NCBI RefSeq assembly: GCF_963662255.1
Contig: NC_085050.1
Coordinates: 3,171,194 to 3,235,193, forward strand
Reading direction: 5' to 3'
DNA: 64,000 nucleotides
From: Cinclus cinclus
Lineage: Eukaryota; Chordata; Aves; Passeriformes; Cinclidae
The notes under the pieces: model-generated
Told to the model about the DNA's origin: nothing
Seen by the model: only the letters and a program-made list of their open reading frames with translations
The model's database searches: none
Position numbers and translations under genes: made by a program
Shown: piece by piece, positions 10,781-21,480 of the stretch
Position numbering within the stretch: position 1 is the stretch's first letter
Layout of the letters: every line of letters begins with the position of its first letter

Positions 10781-13599
10781 CTCCTACTATTCAGTTCCAA
10801 TTCTTTAACCATATCAGGACTATCACTTCTGGGACTCACCAATTCCCTCTTTTCAGGTATAATAGCCGGACTGTCCTGGAAAACATCTGAAGTGGCTCCC
10901 AGTGCCCTTTAGAGGAGCTCATTAGGTTGTGTTTTCTGGTGAGTAGAAAGAAGGGTTCTTATCCTCGTAAAACTTGCTAAAATCATGAGGAAGTGTTTAA
11001 CAAATTAATTAATTAGTGCTTAATCCATTCTCTTGTGGATTTTGGAAGGAATGTGGGGTTTGGAGGTATATTTTGCAAGGTTCTTCTCCTTCACTCTATG
11101 CCTTGAAAGATTTTTGCTCTAACAGCGTTACGAATCCAGAGGAATTTTCAGCAATATAGCAGTGACCATGCAGCTACACTGACAAAGCGTGTTCAGGCCC
11201 AGATTCACCTTGGATCAAACAAGTCTAGATTTTGACTTTAATATTTCTAAGCTCTCGCCCATGGTCTGCAGTAGGAGGAAGTTTATTTCTGCTCTACCTA
11301 TTTTGGGATAGAAGGGATATCTTAAAAGTTATTTCTCTGTTGATTTCAGGGATAACCTTGACAATGTTAGCCTTCCATAAATGTGGTGATGGTGATCAGG
11401 GGTGCTGATCTGTTCAGCTCTGAGGGCATCCAGTGCTCCATCAAAGCTGGCATGGTTCATCCTTGTTCCTGCTTCATCCAAGTCACGCCTTTGTATGTTG
11501 CTTTTTTTGAAAAAAATTAAAAAGTGGCTTTTTCTTTTTCTCTGCTGGGTATTTCTGATTGCACCAAGCAGATTGAACCCTTCGCAGGAAAACTGCTGAG
11601 CCCACGTGCAGTCTGGCCTTTAACCAGCAGAACAACAGCACATCTGATCCGTAAACTCCTCCTGCTGGTTATTCCCTACAATACAAAAGCCACAATAAGC
11701 CCCTGGAGGGCTGGCAGTGCTTCCATCGGCTGGTTCTGTGCCTGATGCTGCTGCTCATTGTCACCGTGGGCAGCTGGAGTCACCACAGAGAGCCTGGATG
11801 AGAGGGAGCACTGTCATCCCAAAAGTGCTTCTGACAGGGGAGCAGCTCCCCAGAGCAGTAATGGGCTGTGGGAGACACTGGGAGCTCTGGATGTTGCCAT
11901 AGAGCACCTGCAGGGCAGTAATCACCAAGGAAGGGAGGGATTGCCGTGAGCAACATATTTTTCTGAGATTAAAAGCATTTCATGAAAGCGGGAGAACAGA
12001 TGGGACTGGATAAAACTCTGGGTCTAGAGTGAGCAGTGAATATTTCACAGGTATTGTATCCTCGTGGAACAGAGCTGAGTTTGGCAATAAAGATATTTTA
12101 CCCACCTTTGTGAATCAGCCAGTGCTCAGGAGAACAGAGCAGCAATGAGGGATTACAGAGAGGTATTATATGGTGGTTTTGTTGAGAAATCTGTAAATAA
12201 TATTGGTTAAAGTACGATGGAGGATGTTTACTGAATACACAACAGAGTATTTTAATGTATTTGATTAAGACTTGACACTACATTAATTACCAAATAAAAT
12301 TCAAAATTAGTGACTTGTTCTGCTGGTAGAAGTCAAATGATCAAATGTGGCTGAGGGCTTTTTTACACAACAGAGTCGTTCCACACCTTCCATATTGACA
12401 TCATTAATAGCAATTGTAGAAATGCTAATTGAAAGGGAAATCTAAAGGTCTTGAATTACTCCTGAATGACACAGCCACTCATAATGCAGATATTCCAGTG
12501 TCCTGCCCATAAGTTATGTGCCCTTTTCCTATCTCCATAGGAAATGCAGGTTGGTATTTGTAAAACCAGCTTTCACTTTTCATAGAAATAAAAGACTGTT
12601 CTAAGGAGAATCAACCTGGACTGATATAGAAATCCTCATCAATAATGCATCTCCCCACACTCCCAACTTCAGGGAAGGAACACCACGTACTTTTGACTCC
12701 AACTAAAACTTGTTTACATCACAGGAGTGTCAAATCTTTAGTTATCATTACAAGAGCTAATTAGGACATATTCCTTAGAGGAGATACAGACTCCTCCTCA
12801 GACAGTGACAACGTGAAGTCCTTTTTCAGGGTTTACTGTGTGGGTTCAGGAGATGATGGGGTCATTAAACACAGGCAGGAAATTAGCATACCCCCGTGGA
12901 AATCAAGACATCAGATGAACAAAGAAGAGCTCTGGAAATCTGGAAAATTAAGCTCCCTCTTGTTGGCATTTAACCACAGTCAGTGGAACTGTTCCAATAA
13001 GTCCTGGTTGCACCATACACAGCATATGCAGTCCACATCCAGAGGTACTATAGCAATTTTTCAATATTCCATGTTTGGCAATGTTCCTAAGCTGGGAGAT
13101 GGCAATAGAAAGGCAGAACTACCAAAACATCCTTCTATAATCACCAGTTCAGGGCAGGGACTCTGTTTCCACTGGGAAACCTGGAAGGATGTCTAAAGTT
13201 CCAGCCCTGGAACAACCACCCAGCAGGTGTTATGGGCACAGGATCAAGGGTGAAGCTAAAGAACAAAGCATCAATAGGATGGGATCATGTTATCAAAGAG
13301 TCTTACATTAAGATCAAAAAATTACAGAGAATTGTGTTCAGACAAGACAGTTCTACCATTCACTGTGTATTATTTGGAATCTAAATCTCTCGTTTCTTTG
13401 ATCTCCAGCACAAGAGACACAAAGAACAGGACTAGAAAATTGAGCAAGTAAAATCTTTAGAAGCAGCAAGCGAAGGGAATATATTCCAAAATATTTTCCT
13501 GGGTCTTTTGTTTTGGTGGTTATTTTTTCCCCCTGCATAATTAAAAAATCTCAAAAAAGCTTGTAATGACTATAAATGACTATAATTATAAATTGAAGG
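10781..13599. other. Unique non-coding sequence
   Basis: No gene is recognised. The 11640-11950 part is more GC-rich and carries overlapping short frames, but none is flanked by a good acceptor and donor or resembles a known protein. A 127-codon frame at 12813-13196 looks like chance. Confidence 0.55.
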
Positions 13600-13750
13600 G
13601 GAAATATAGATAGATATAGATAGATATAGATATAGATGATATAGATATAGATGATATAGATATAGATGATATAGATATAGATGATATAGATATAGATATA
13701 GATATAGATATAGATATAGATATAAATGATATAGATATAGATATACAGAT
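13600..13750. repeat. Nested GATATA satellite with 15-bp higher-order unit
   Basis: The base unit is GATATA. Inside the array the 15-bp block GATGATATAGATATA repeats about four times, followed by about six plain GATATA units and a decayed right end. The Tyr-Ile translation on the - strand is an artefact of this repeat. Confidence 0.9.
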
Positions 13751-15092
13751 TGATATATACACCCCCTAAAGATGTATTAGACAACAATAATCTTCTACAA
13801 GATAATTTCCTTAGCTAAATACCAAAGCTCTGAATAATAATGATAATTAAAATAAAAAATGAGAAATAAGCCTATTTGGTTGGCAGTGCAGCCAGGATAC
13901 TGAATGCCAGGGGCAAAAAAAAAAGAAAAAAACCAAAAAAAACAACAAAAAACCAGCAACTACAGAAATTCTTGGGCACTTGACCAAAACCTGGAGGTGT
14001 TAATTGAAGACAATAAAATCACTACTTATAATGATTATGACTTCAATGTATTTCTCATGGAGGTTAAGCTGTTTCCACTTGCTCTCAGCAGTTACCATCA
14101 CTTGCACTCAAATCATCCTCTTGGTCCACTAGTCTAATAATCATTTCTATTTCCCACCTGCTTGCTCAAATCAGTCTCTGGAGTAATGGTCTTCTTTCCA
14201 AAGAGCAGGATATAGAAGAAATCCTGATAGCTGCTTCTTTTATTGTCCCATTTGTCTTCAATGCCTTTCTCGTCCTGCTGCTGATTTGTGCAAAAGGTCT
14301 TTTCCACTTCCTCAGCTTGCTTGTTCTCCAATTTATTGTCTTTCTTAATTCTATTGTCCCTTCTAGCAAATTTTCCTTAGTTTAATAGAGTTTCTTGAGC
14401 AATTTTGCATCACAAATTGCATTATAGATGCTGTAGTTACTCATGTAGAGAGCTCTGTTATTACTCCTGGAGTAAATATTGTAGTTTTTTTTTTTTTTAC
14501 ATTACAATCTTTCACATTCTTTGGATTATTGGTATCATTTAAATTAATGCTTCTACACAGAGGCTGTCTTTTTATCATTTTTCATCCATCTTTTCCTCCT
14601 CGTATCTTAGCTCACAATACTTAACACACTGTAGTCACAGAGTTTGCTCTAAACTCAGATTTTGGGGGCAGTAAATGAGCTGTACATGTTCCTCAGTGAC
14701 AGATTTTAAAACAGGGAAGGCTGGTCTGGCCTCGGAGGAGTGGTGAGCTCCCACTGGGGACAGATTTACTGACAATTAAACTCTTTTCATTGCATGGGAT
14801 TTTCTACTGGAATTGAAAATAGGGTAGGAGGAAAGATGCTGCTATTCTTTCCCTCTTATATTCCAGAGTCTTGAAAGGGATAAAGTGGCATTAATAGCCA
14901 CTGGGACTCAAATCAAGGTGTACCCTTAGCTGTACCTACATGCAAAAAACAGAAAGAGGAGGCTTCAATATGATAATTTTTATGAAAATAGTACTTTCCA
15001 CAGAATTTTCAGGGCTGTTCCATGACTTCAGAGTTTCTTTAGGATGCTTCAGGAGCCCTGTCTGATAATCCTGAGTTTACCTATGTCCAGAT
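13751..15092. other. Non-coding sequence with A-rich and T-rich tracts
   Basis: No gene is recognised. It contains an A-rich tract with C interruptions at about 13915-13955 and a T-run at about 14486-14499. Short frames on both strands look like chance. Confidence 0.55.
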
Positions 15093-15225
15093 GCTCAGGG
15101 GTCACATAATTCTAATTCCAAACCCCTACCATGGGCAGGGACACCTTCCACTATCCAGGCTGCTCCAAGCCCCATCCAGCTTGTCCTTGAACACTCCCAG
15201 GGATGGGACATCCACAACAGGAGAG
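15093..15225 (-). mobile_element. CR1 LINE, short 3' fragment, antisense
   Basis: CCATGGGCAGGGACACCTTC, then CAGGCTGCTCCAAGCCCC and TTGAACACTCCCAGGGATGG are the antisense of the CR1 3' end. The terminal tail is degraded and only about 130 bases remain. Confidence 0.8.
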
Positions 15226-17065
15226 GATCATTCAATTCAGGGATGCCAGCTTGCACCTTTCTCTGAAAAATTTAGGGAAGACAGTGGGAACCATTATGAC
15301 CAGTAAGGCCAGGCCTTCCAGCATCAGTGGAGGACAGAGGTTTAGAGAAATGTATTTTGTCCCACCTTCTTTGTCCAGAGTGAATTATCTGGGAAAAGGG
15401 CAGGAATCTGAGTGAGTACTCAGAAGAGCTGATTAATTTTAGAAACATGGGCAGGTACATGGAACACTAATAATACATCAAATTTGATGGGGCCAGTCAA
15501 GATGCATACAAAATAGTGAAACCTCAAGGGTTCCTGGTATCCTGTTTAGCACTAAGGATCAGTTGTTTCCTTTCATTCCACGAATCCTGTGGAACTTTCA
15601 GTTCTGTGGCAAAACCAATGCTGACCATCAGCTCCCCAAAGCCAATTTCTCTCCATCCTCCCCTCATCCAATATAGAATAAAGAGCGAGTCAAAATAGCT
15701 GTAGGTGTCCAAATAAATTGCCCAAATCCTTCTCTTATTACATCATTAAATGGATTGGCCATTAGTGTTTATGAAAAAAGTGGATCTGCACAGTTTGATG
15801 GGAAAAGTTATGCTATTGTTCCAAAAATAAAGACAAAAAAAAGGGAAAAAAGAGCCAAGGCTATTACTGAATTATAAAATTCATTCAGCCTTGCAGCGCA
15901 GCTTTTCAGCAGTTCTCCAGCAGAGGAAACTCTCTTTATCAGGCACCTGGAATATATAGTCCCCAGAGAGTCTGAGATAAGAAAGCACATTCTCAGCTTC
16001 ACATTCGGCTGCGGTGTGATCTGAAGGGTGATAACATTTCTCCAGCTGGCTGTGAGAATCATTAATTCATTATTCAGCTGTGTCTTCAAGCCCCCTTGAT
16101 CAAGGGTCCTTTTTCTCTCTGTCAGGCAACTGTTCTGTTCTATGTTCCTGATTTCTTTACATGTTCAGTGCTGCTGTCTCTAACTTAGACAATCCCAGTG
16201 TTCAAACGCTGGCTCCTTTTATTACCTGTGTAAGAAGTGACAGAGTGAAAACAATTATGTGATGAGTGTTTAATGCATTTCTGGGAGCTGTGTGCTGCTC
16301 ATTCAAAGTCTGGACTTTCCCTTTACAGGAATACTAAAAAGAAGAAAAGCAAGCCCAGTGTCAAGCTGCCATTTTCCTTTTTTTTACAATTTATTTTTAC
16401 ACTTGGTGTTAAACACTCTGCTTCACTCTTTCCCCTGCCTTTACATCATATTAGTTAATGATGTTTCTAATTCTAATTGCTCTCATGCATTTCTCATCTC
16501 CGAAACCTCACTTAAAGCTCCTGTGATAAGGGCAGAGTGATGCAGTTTGTTAGAGCTGAGGTGAAGGTGGGATGAATCATGGGCTTGTCACTTCAAAACC
16601 TTTTGTGGCATTTTAAACACATTTGCAAACGGAGGACATTTCACTGGAATTCCAACATGTTATAATAGAAAAATGGACTCATCCTGTCTGCAAGTTTCAT
16701 TCTTGCTAACAGGAGGAGAAATTCAAATGTTTTTCCTGAAGTTTCCTTCTGGGGTCACCCCTTGATATCTGTAAGAGTATCAAACATTTCAGAACCCCCA
16801 GGAAAGGAGTGGGACAGCTTGCAGGAGCTGCAGATTGAGATAATTATCCACTTGACTGCTCGGTCTTGGCAGATGATATTGTGTTAGACAGACTGAAGTG
16901 CACAGTTATGTGCATTTGGAGGTGGTGAAAAAAATACCCGCACTGATCTTTCAAACAAAATACTTTTTGTACCCTGCAATTCTTAAAGACATTTCTGTGT
17001 AGTGTTGCTAAGCTTTATTTTGAAAAGAACGTTGAGGATTGATAATTTTCCCATGTTCGAGAGAA
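15226..17065. other. Unique non-coding sequence
   Basis: No gene or element is recognised. A 14-bp perfect palindrome, CCCTTGATCAAGGG, lies at 16093-16106. The neighbouring 16010-16080 stretch has TAAT-type motifs such as ATTAATTCATTA. Confidence 0.5.
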
Positions 17066-17325
17066 TTCACAGTCAAAGAGCATCTGAGTTTGGAAGGGAT
17101 CTCTGGAGATCTCTGGTCCAACCTTCTGCTCCAGCAGGGTCACCCAAAGCTGGTTGCAGAGTTGAGTGTAGCTGTTTTTTCTATTATTTCTAAAGAAGGA
17201 AACTCTAGAGTCTCACTGGGAAACCTGCGCCAGTTCTTGACCATCCTTAGACCAAAAAAGTGTTCCCATTTTTTTAAATGGAACATTCTGCATTTCAGTT
17301 TGTGCCCATGGCCAGTGGTGATAGA
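17066..17325 (-). mobile_element. CR1 LINE, 3' fragment of a second subfamily, antisense
   Basis: TTTGGAAGGGATCTCTGGAG, TGGTCCAACCTTCTGCTCCA and, further on, CATTTCAGTTTGTGCCCATG match the CR1 subfamily that has a 'gggatctctggagatc' tail, in antisense. It ends about 410 bp before the candidate exon, so it is intronic if that exon is real. Confidence 0.8.
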
Positions 17326-17738
17326 CAAATTTACTGACAAAATTTATGGATGCAAAATAAATCAGGTCACAAAACATGACTTTGAATAGAGAATTGCGTT
17401 TTTCAGTGTGCACCATTTACCATTAAACTTCTTTGCTTTAGCCTGTGAACTCTGGACAGTGAATATAAAAATTTAGGCTTACAGAAAAAAAAAGCAAAAA
17501 TGAATATTTTAAGGAATTTGTGTTTATAACTCTTTTCTTTAGCAGAAATTTGCTTTTGTGTAGAAAGTGACACTTCATTTATCATGAGCTCTGTAGAAGA
17601 TAAAAAGAATAATTTACATATTTGTGTCTTCTAATTTAATATAATTTAGTGTTTATTAGAAAACAGTGTTTATTTATAATGGCTGGGGTTTTTTACCTTT
17701 ATGTACTGTTCAGTGTATACCTCTCCTTAACCATGCAG
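17326..17738. other. Non-coding sequence upstream of candidate exon (likely intron)
   Basis: This is AT-rich sequence without a gene of its own. Its last ~25 bases form a splice acceptor: a pyrimidine-rich stretch (ACCTCTCCTTAACC) followed by ATGCAG directly before 17739. Confidence 0.5.
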
Positions 17739-17874
17739 AGGATCTTTGATTCAAACAGGGCCCTCAGACACCAATTGTTTGAGGTGGTGGTCAGAATGAT
17801 TGAACAACCCAGTCTGGAGGATGATGAAGTACTGCTGGATGTGTATCCTGACATATGGTTACTCTCCTTCCAAG
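17739..17874 (+). CDS. Candidate internal coding exon of an unrecognised protein
   Basis: This 136-nt segment lies between an acceptor (pyrimidine-rich run then CAG, ending at 17738) and a consensus donor (CAAG|GTGAGT, GT at 17875-17876). The frame starts on a whole codon at 17739 and ends after base 1 of a codon, which makes it a phase 0-to-1 exon. It reads RIFDSNRALRHQLFEVVV, then RMIEQPSLEDDEVLL, then DVYPDIWLLSFQ. The segment is acidic and amphipathic and uses ordinary coding-type codons, unlike the AT-rich surroundings. One other + frame that I checked is interrupted by a stop. I do not recognise the family. The helical, leucine-rich look would fit an alpha-solenoid or helical-repeat protein, but that is only an impression. 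No matching neighbouring exon was found by eye. It could also be a decayed exon or a chance frame. Confidence 0.55.
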
Positions 17875-20800
17875 GTGAGTCTGCTACATAATCCAAACAT
17901 GCTTTGTGAGCATTTTTATTTAAAGCAGCTGATGCAGGGCTCACTGAAGCAGCATGGAGAGGACCCTAAAGAGTGAATTTTACCCCAGACTGTGCCAAAC
18001 CAAATAATTTCTACACTTCCAAACCCTTCCCTCCACCACACATTTTTCACATCACCACATTAAAAGTTTTCTCAACAATCATGTGCACAGAATATCAACT
18101 GTTTCTAGAAGCATTCAGGCTTTCTCTAAGCCATTGTTTTCCAGTGAGAGCTATCATTTTGGAGCTATGCTCCACATTTTTCCTGCTGTGAAACCTCTGG
18201 TACACTCAGAGGCTGCCTGAGAGAACAATGACCTGGTGAAGAATGTGACAGAATATACAATTTCCAAACGGCGATGCACAAATGTTAATGACATGGATTA
18301 AAAACCTAATTCCACCACAAGATGGTCTGTTCCATTGAAAACAGCCTGAAAAGTTTCCCAACCCCCCTCGTTCTGATTAGGTTGAGAAGCATGCACAGGA
18401 GCCATGTTTCCTGTTTGTTGCTATCAGTGTCTTGAACTATTCCATTTCCCTCTGGATTTGGATCAGAGGCCACCAGCTAAGGGATGTCAGATTGCACAAA
18501 TGTTTTTGGTCACAGTTCACAAGCCAACCCTACTGGAGAGATCCCAAATGCCCTCAGAGAAACCTACGTCCCGTTTGCTACGATTTTATTCAAAGCATCC
18601 TGCCTGTGAATGTGTGGTCAGCTTAAAAAAATCTTCATTAAATGACCCAAAGTCATGAGCACCCCATGGCTGGTAATTGGCCTCAGATCAGCTTGGTTTG
18701 GCCTCAGTGATTTGTCAGTGGCTCAATTAACTGCAGATTCCACTTTTGCTAGGCAACAAGAGGAAAAATTGAGTGGGAATATTGAATTGTTCTGAGACCT
18801 CAGACCATTCCTTCTCAGTGAAAGTATTTTGTATTGCCAAGCTCTGTAATGTGATAGTTTACCTACAGAGAGAATGTTGGCTCTTCTTGGTGCTGTCTGT
18901 ATTCCTTCTTCTCCCCTAATCCTTGCCTCACTCCCTCCCTTCCCACAATGAACATCATTTTGGGCATCAGTTGTGCCACTCTACAGGGTTAGTACCCAGG
19001 AGCTGCTGCTGTCATTGGAGAGAGTGAAGGAGTATTTTGCTTCCTACTCATGCTATTATAAGAGGTAAATTGTACAATAAGTTAGAAAAAAAAATAAATC
19101 TGCTCTTAATGTTAAATCTCCAAGCGCTGGCAAGCAATAAACAGATTATGAATTTTTATATGACTTTAATGTGTGGAACTATGTAAGTATTAGTTGGAAG
19201 AATCTCCCGGGGCCTCTGTCTTTGCAGTAGTCTTGGGGGTTCAAACATCAGTTTTCTGTTTGGTTTTCGGTCTCATTGCAGGGGATATGCTGTGACATCT
19301 CTTCCAGAGCTTGGCCTCTGGGCCTTGCAGGTGTGTGAAGGCAGGGGTGTCATCCAGTATTTTACAGGTGAGATGGACCAGGAGCTCCCCAGGACATCCT
19401 GCTCACACAGCAGGAAGGGCACAGACACTGTGTGAAATCTTCTATGGCCCAGGATGGACTGTGCTCAATTTCAGACCATCCCAAGTCCCCAAACAAACAT
19501 GTTGGAGGTTTGAGTTCCTCCAGCAAGAACCACCCCAAGGCACCACTCCAGTCCCATCCTTCCATGCAAGCAGATCATAAGGCTCCCAGAATATCAGCAG
19601 GTTTCTGAGGAGCTCTGTGTTTTGTGGTGGTTGGAATGATCTTAAGAATGAGCACAAGAGCTCTGATGTTCAGAACTAATCTTGGTACAAATGACCCCCT
19701 ACCCCTTCAGAAGGCTCAGGCCATAACCAAAGCTGCCCAATTTCACCTTTCCAAGCCACCAGTCTGCCATACATTCAAATGCCATTCAGGGACTGGCCTG
19801 ATTTTTCTGGGTTGTAATTTCATTAGGGACCTGTCTGGGGAAGTTGTAAAGGACTGTATCTCAAAGCTGGGTGTGATCCAGCTGGTAGATGGTAAATGAG
19901 CAGCTCTGCAGCTCCTCTTTGATTCTGTAATTCACCCACATGAAACTAAAAAATCTCCAATCCATCTGCTGATTCCAGGCTCCAAGGAGATAGTACAAAG
20001 ACTGCAAAATTTTTACAGTCACAAGGGGATCTGGAGTGTTGCAGATCCTGGTTGTCAGTGTGAGAATTGAGAATGTAGAGGGTGCAGTGCTTCCAAGAAA
20101 ACAGATCTTAGTGTATAAACTCAGACATACTGAAAGTCAGTTTAATTTTCTTGTCATGCCTGGTCTTGTCTACAAAAGAATTGTAATTGAATGGGTTCTA
20201 CAAATTCGGGTTTTTTTTCAGTCTTTTAGACACAAAAGAGATAATGTGTTTCATCTCTCCCACTGTGCTACACGACATACTACCATTGCATTTTCAGACA
20301 TTAATAAAAGTGTTTCTGTGAAATAGTTTTATTCTTACTTTTTTTTCCCTACCAGTCAAAGTCTCTCTGTGCGTTTACAGGCCCTTTGCTGTAATCCCAA
20401 AGTAAGAAAATACCTTGAAAATTAAGATTCTCTCCACATTGTCTACATTAACAGCTAATTCAGCATCAAGAAGGACATAAAAATGTGACACTCCTCTGAT
20501 TCATCTGAAGTTTTGGTGTCGCACCCTTGAAAACAGAAGTTAAAACTGCACTGTGTATGATGCAATCAATTAACAGAAAGATTTTGTTAATAGCAATATA
20601 CATATATACATATAACAATACATATACAATATACAAATAACATAATTTGTTATGTAGGAAGCCTTTACTAATTAAAAGCATCATAGTCTTCCTGAAGTTA
20701 TATAGAATTACTTCAAATTTTCTTTATAAATTTTAGGTGCTCACTTCAAATGTACACTTGGGATTGCATCCTGGCCAAATGTTCTTAAACCCCACCTTCT

Positions 20801-21288
20801 CACATTTTTCTCTGTTTCCTTATGGTCCTTCTGAGAAGTTTTCTGCAAGCTCATCTCCATTCTTTCTGGGCACAAATTAATTGTTGATAAAAATAAAAGC
20901 TGTTTGGACAGCTACATTTTTCACTGCAGTGCCACAGGCAGTAGTAAGATCCATGGCATGTTAATTGTTTCCTGTTATGCATCTGCTCTTGGGATAAGTC
21001 ACATTATTGGGTGACAATTTCTCCAGTCATGTCTCTACTAGGCTTAAAAAAGCACCGAAGGGCAGGTTGCAATAGCACTTAAGATGGATTATTGTTTTTC
21101 AGACTGCTTTACAAAATTAATCTCAGCTTTAACTCTCTTTTTAAACACAGCCCTAAAATAAACACTGGCCTTGTTTTTGGCTCACGACCCTCATATATAG
21201 TAGATACCCTGAAATGGTTCCACACTGCATGTGAGTGGCTGAACTCATTTAAGTGATGCAAACAGCCTTCAGTCAGAAAAACTAAAGT
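17875..21288. other. Non-coding sequence downstream of candidate exon
   Basis: About 3.4 kb with no second exon that I can support. Open frames at 18404-18658, 19311-19580 and 20036-20326 lack paired splice sites in frame and do not look like any family. If 17739-17874 is real, this is probably intron. Confidence 0.5.
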
Positions 21289-21480
21289 CACAGAATTGTA
21301 GAATTTCAGAATGGTTTGGATTGAAAGGGACTTTCAAGATTATTTTGTTCCAACCCCCTGCCATGAGCAGGGACACCTTCCACTGGAGCAGGTGGCTCAG
21401 AGTCCCAAACAATCTGGCCTTGAGCACCTCCAGGGATGGGGAATCCACAGCTTCTCTGGGCATCACATACAGTGACACCA
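21289..21480 (-). mobile_element. CR1 LINE, 3' fragment, antisense
   Basis: It begins with the reversed tail (CACAGAATTGTAGAATTTCA, GAATGGTTTGGATTGAAAGG). CCATGAGCAGGGACACCTTC and CAGGGATGGGGAATCCACAG follow. It is a 5'-truncated copy of about 190 bp. Confidence 0.9.

Noticed and set aside
13551..13787. Tyr-Ile repeat protein on the - strand
   Set aside because: This is a direct translation of the GATATA microsatellite.
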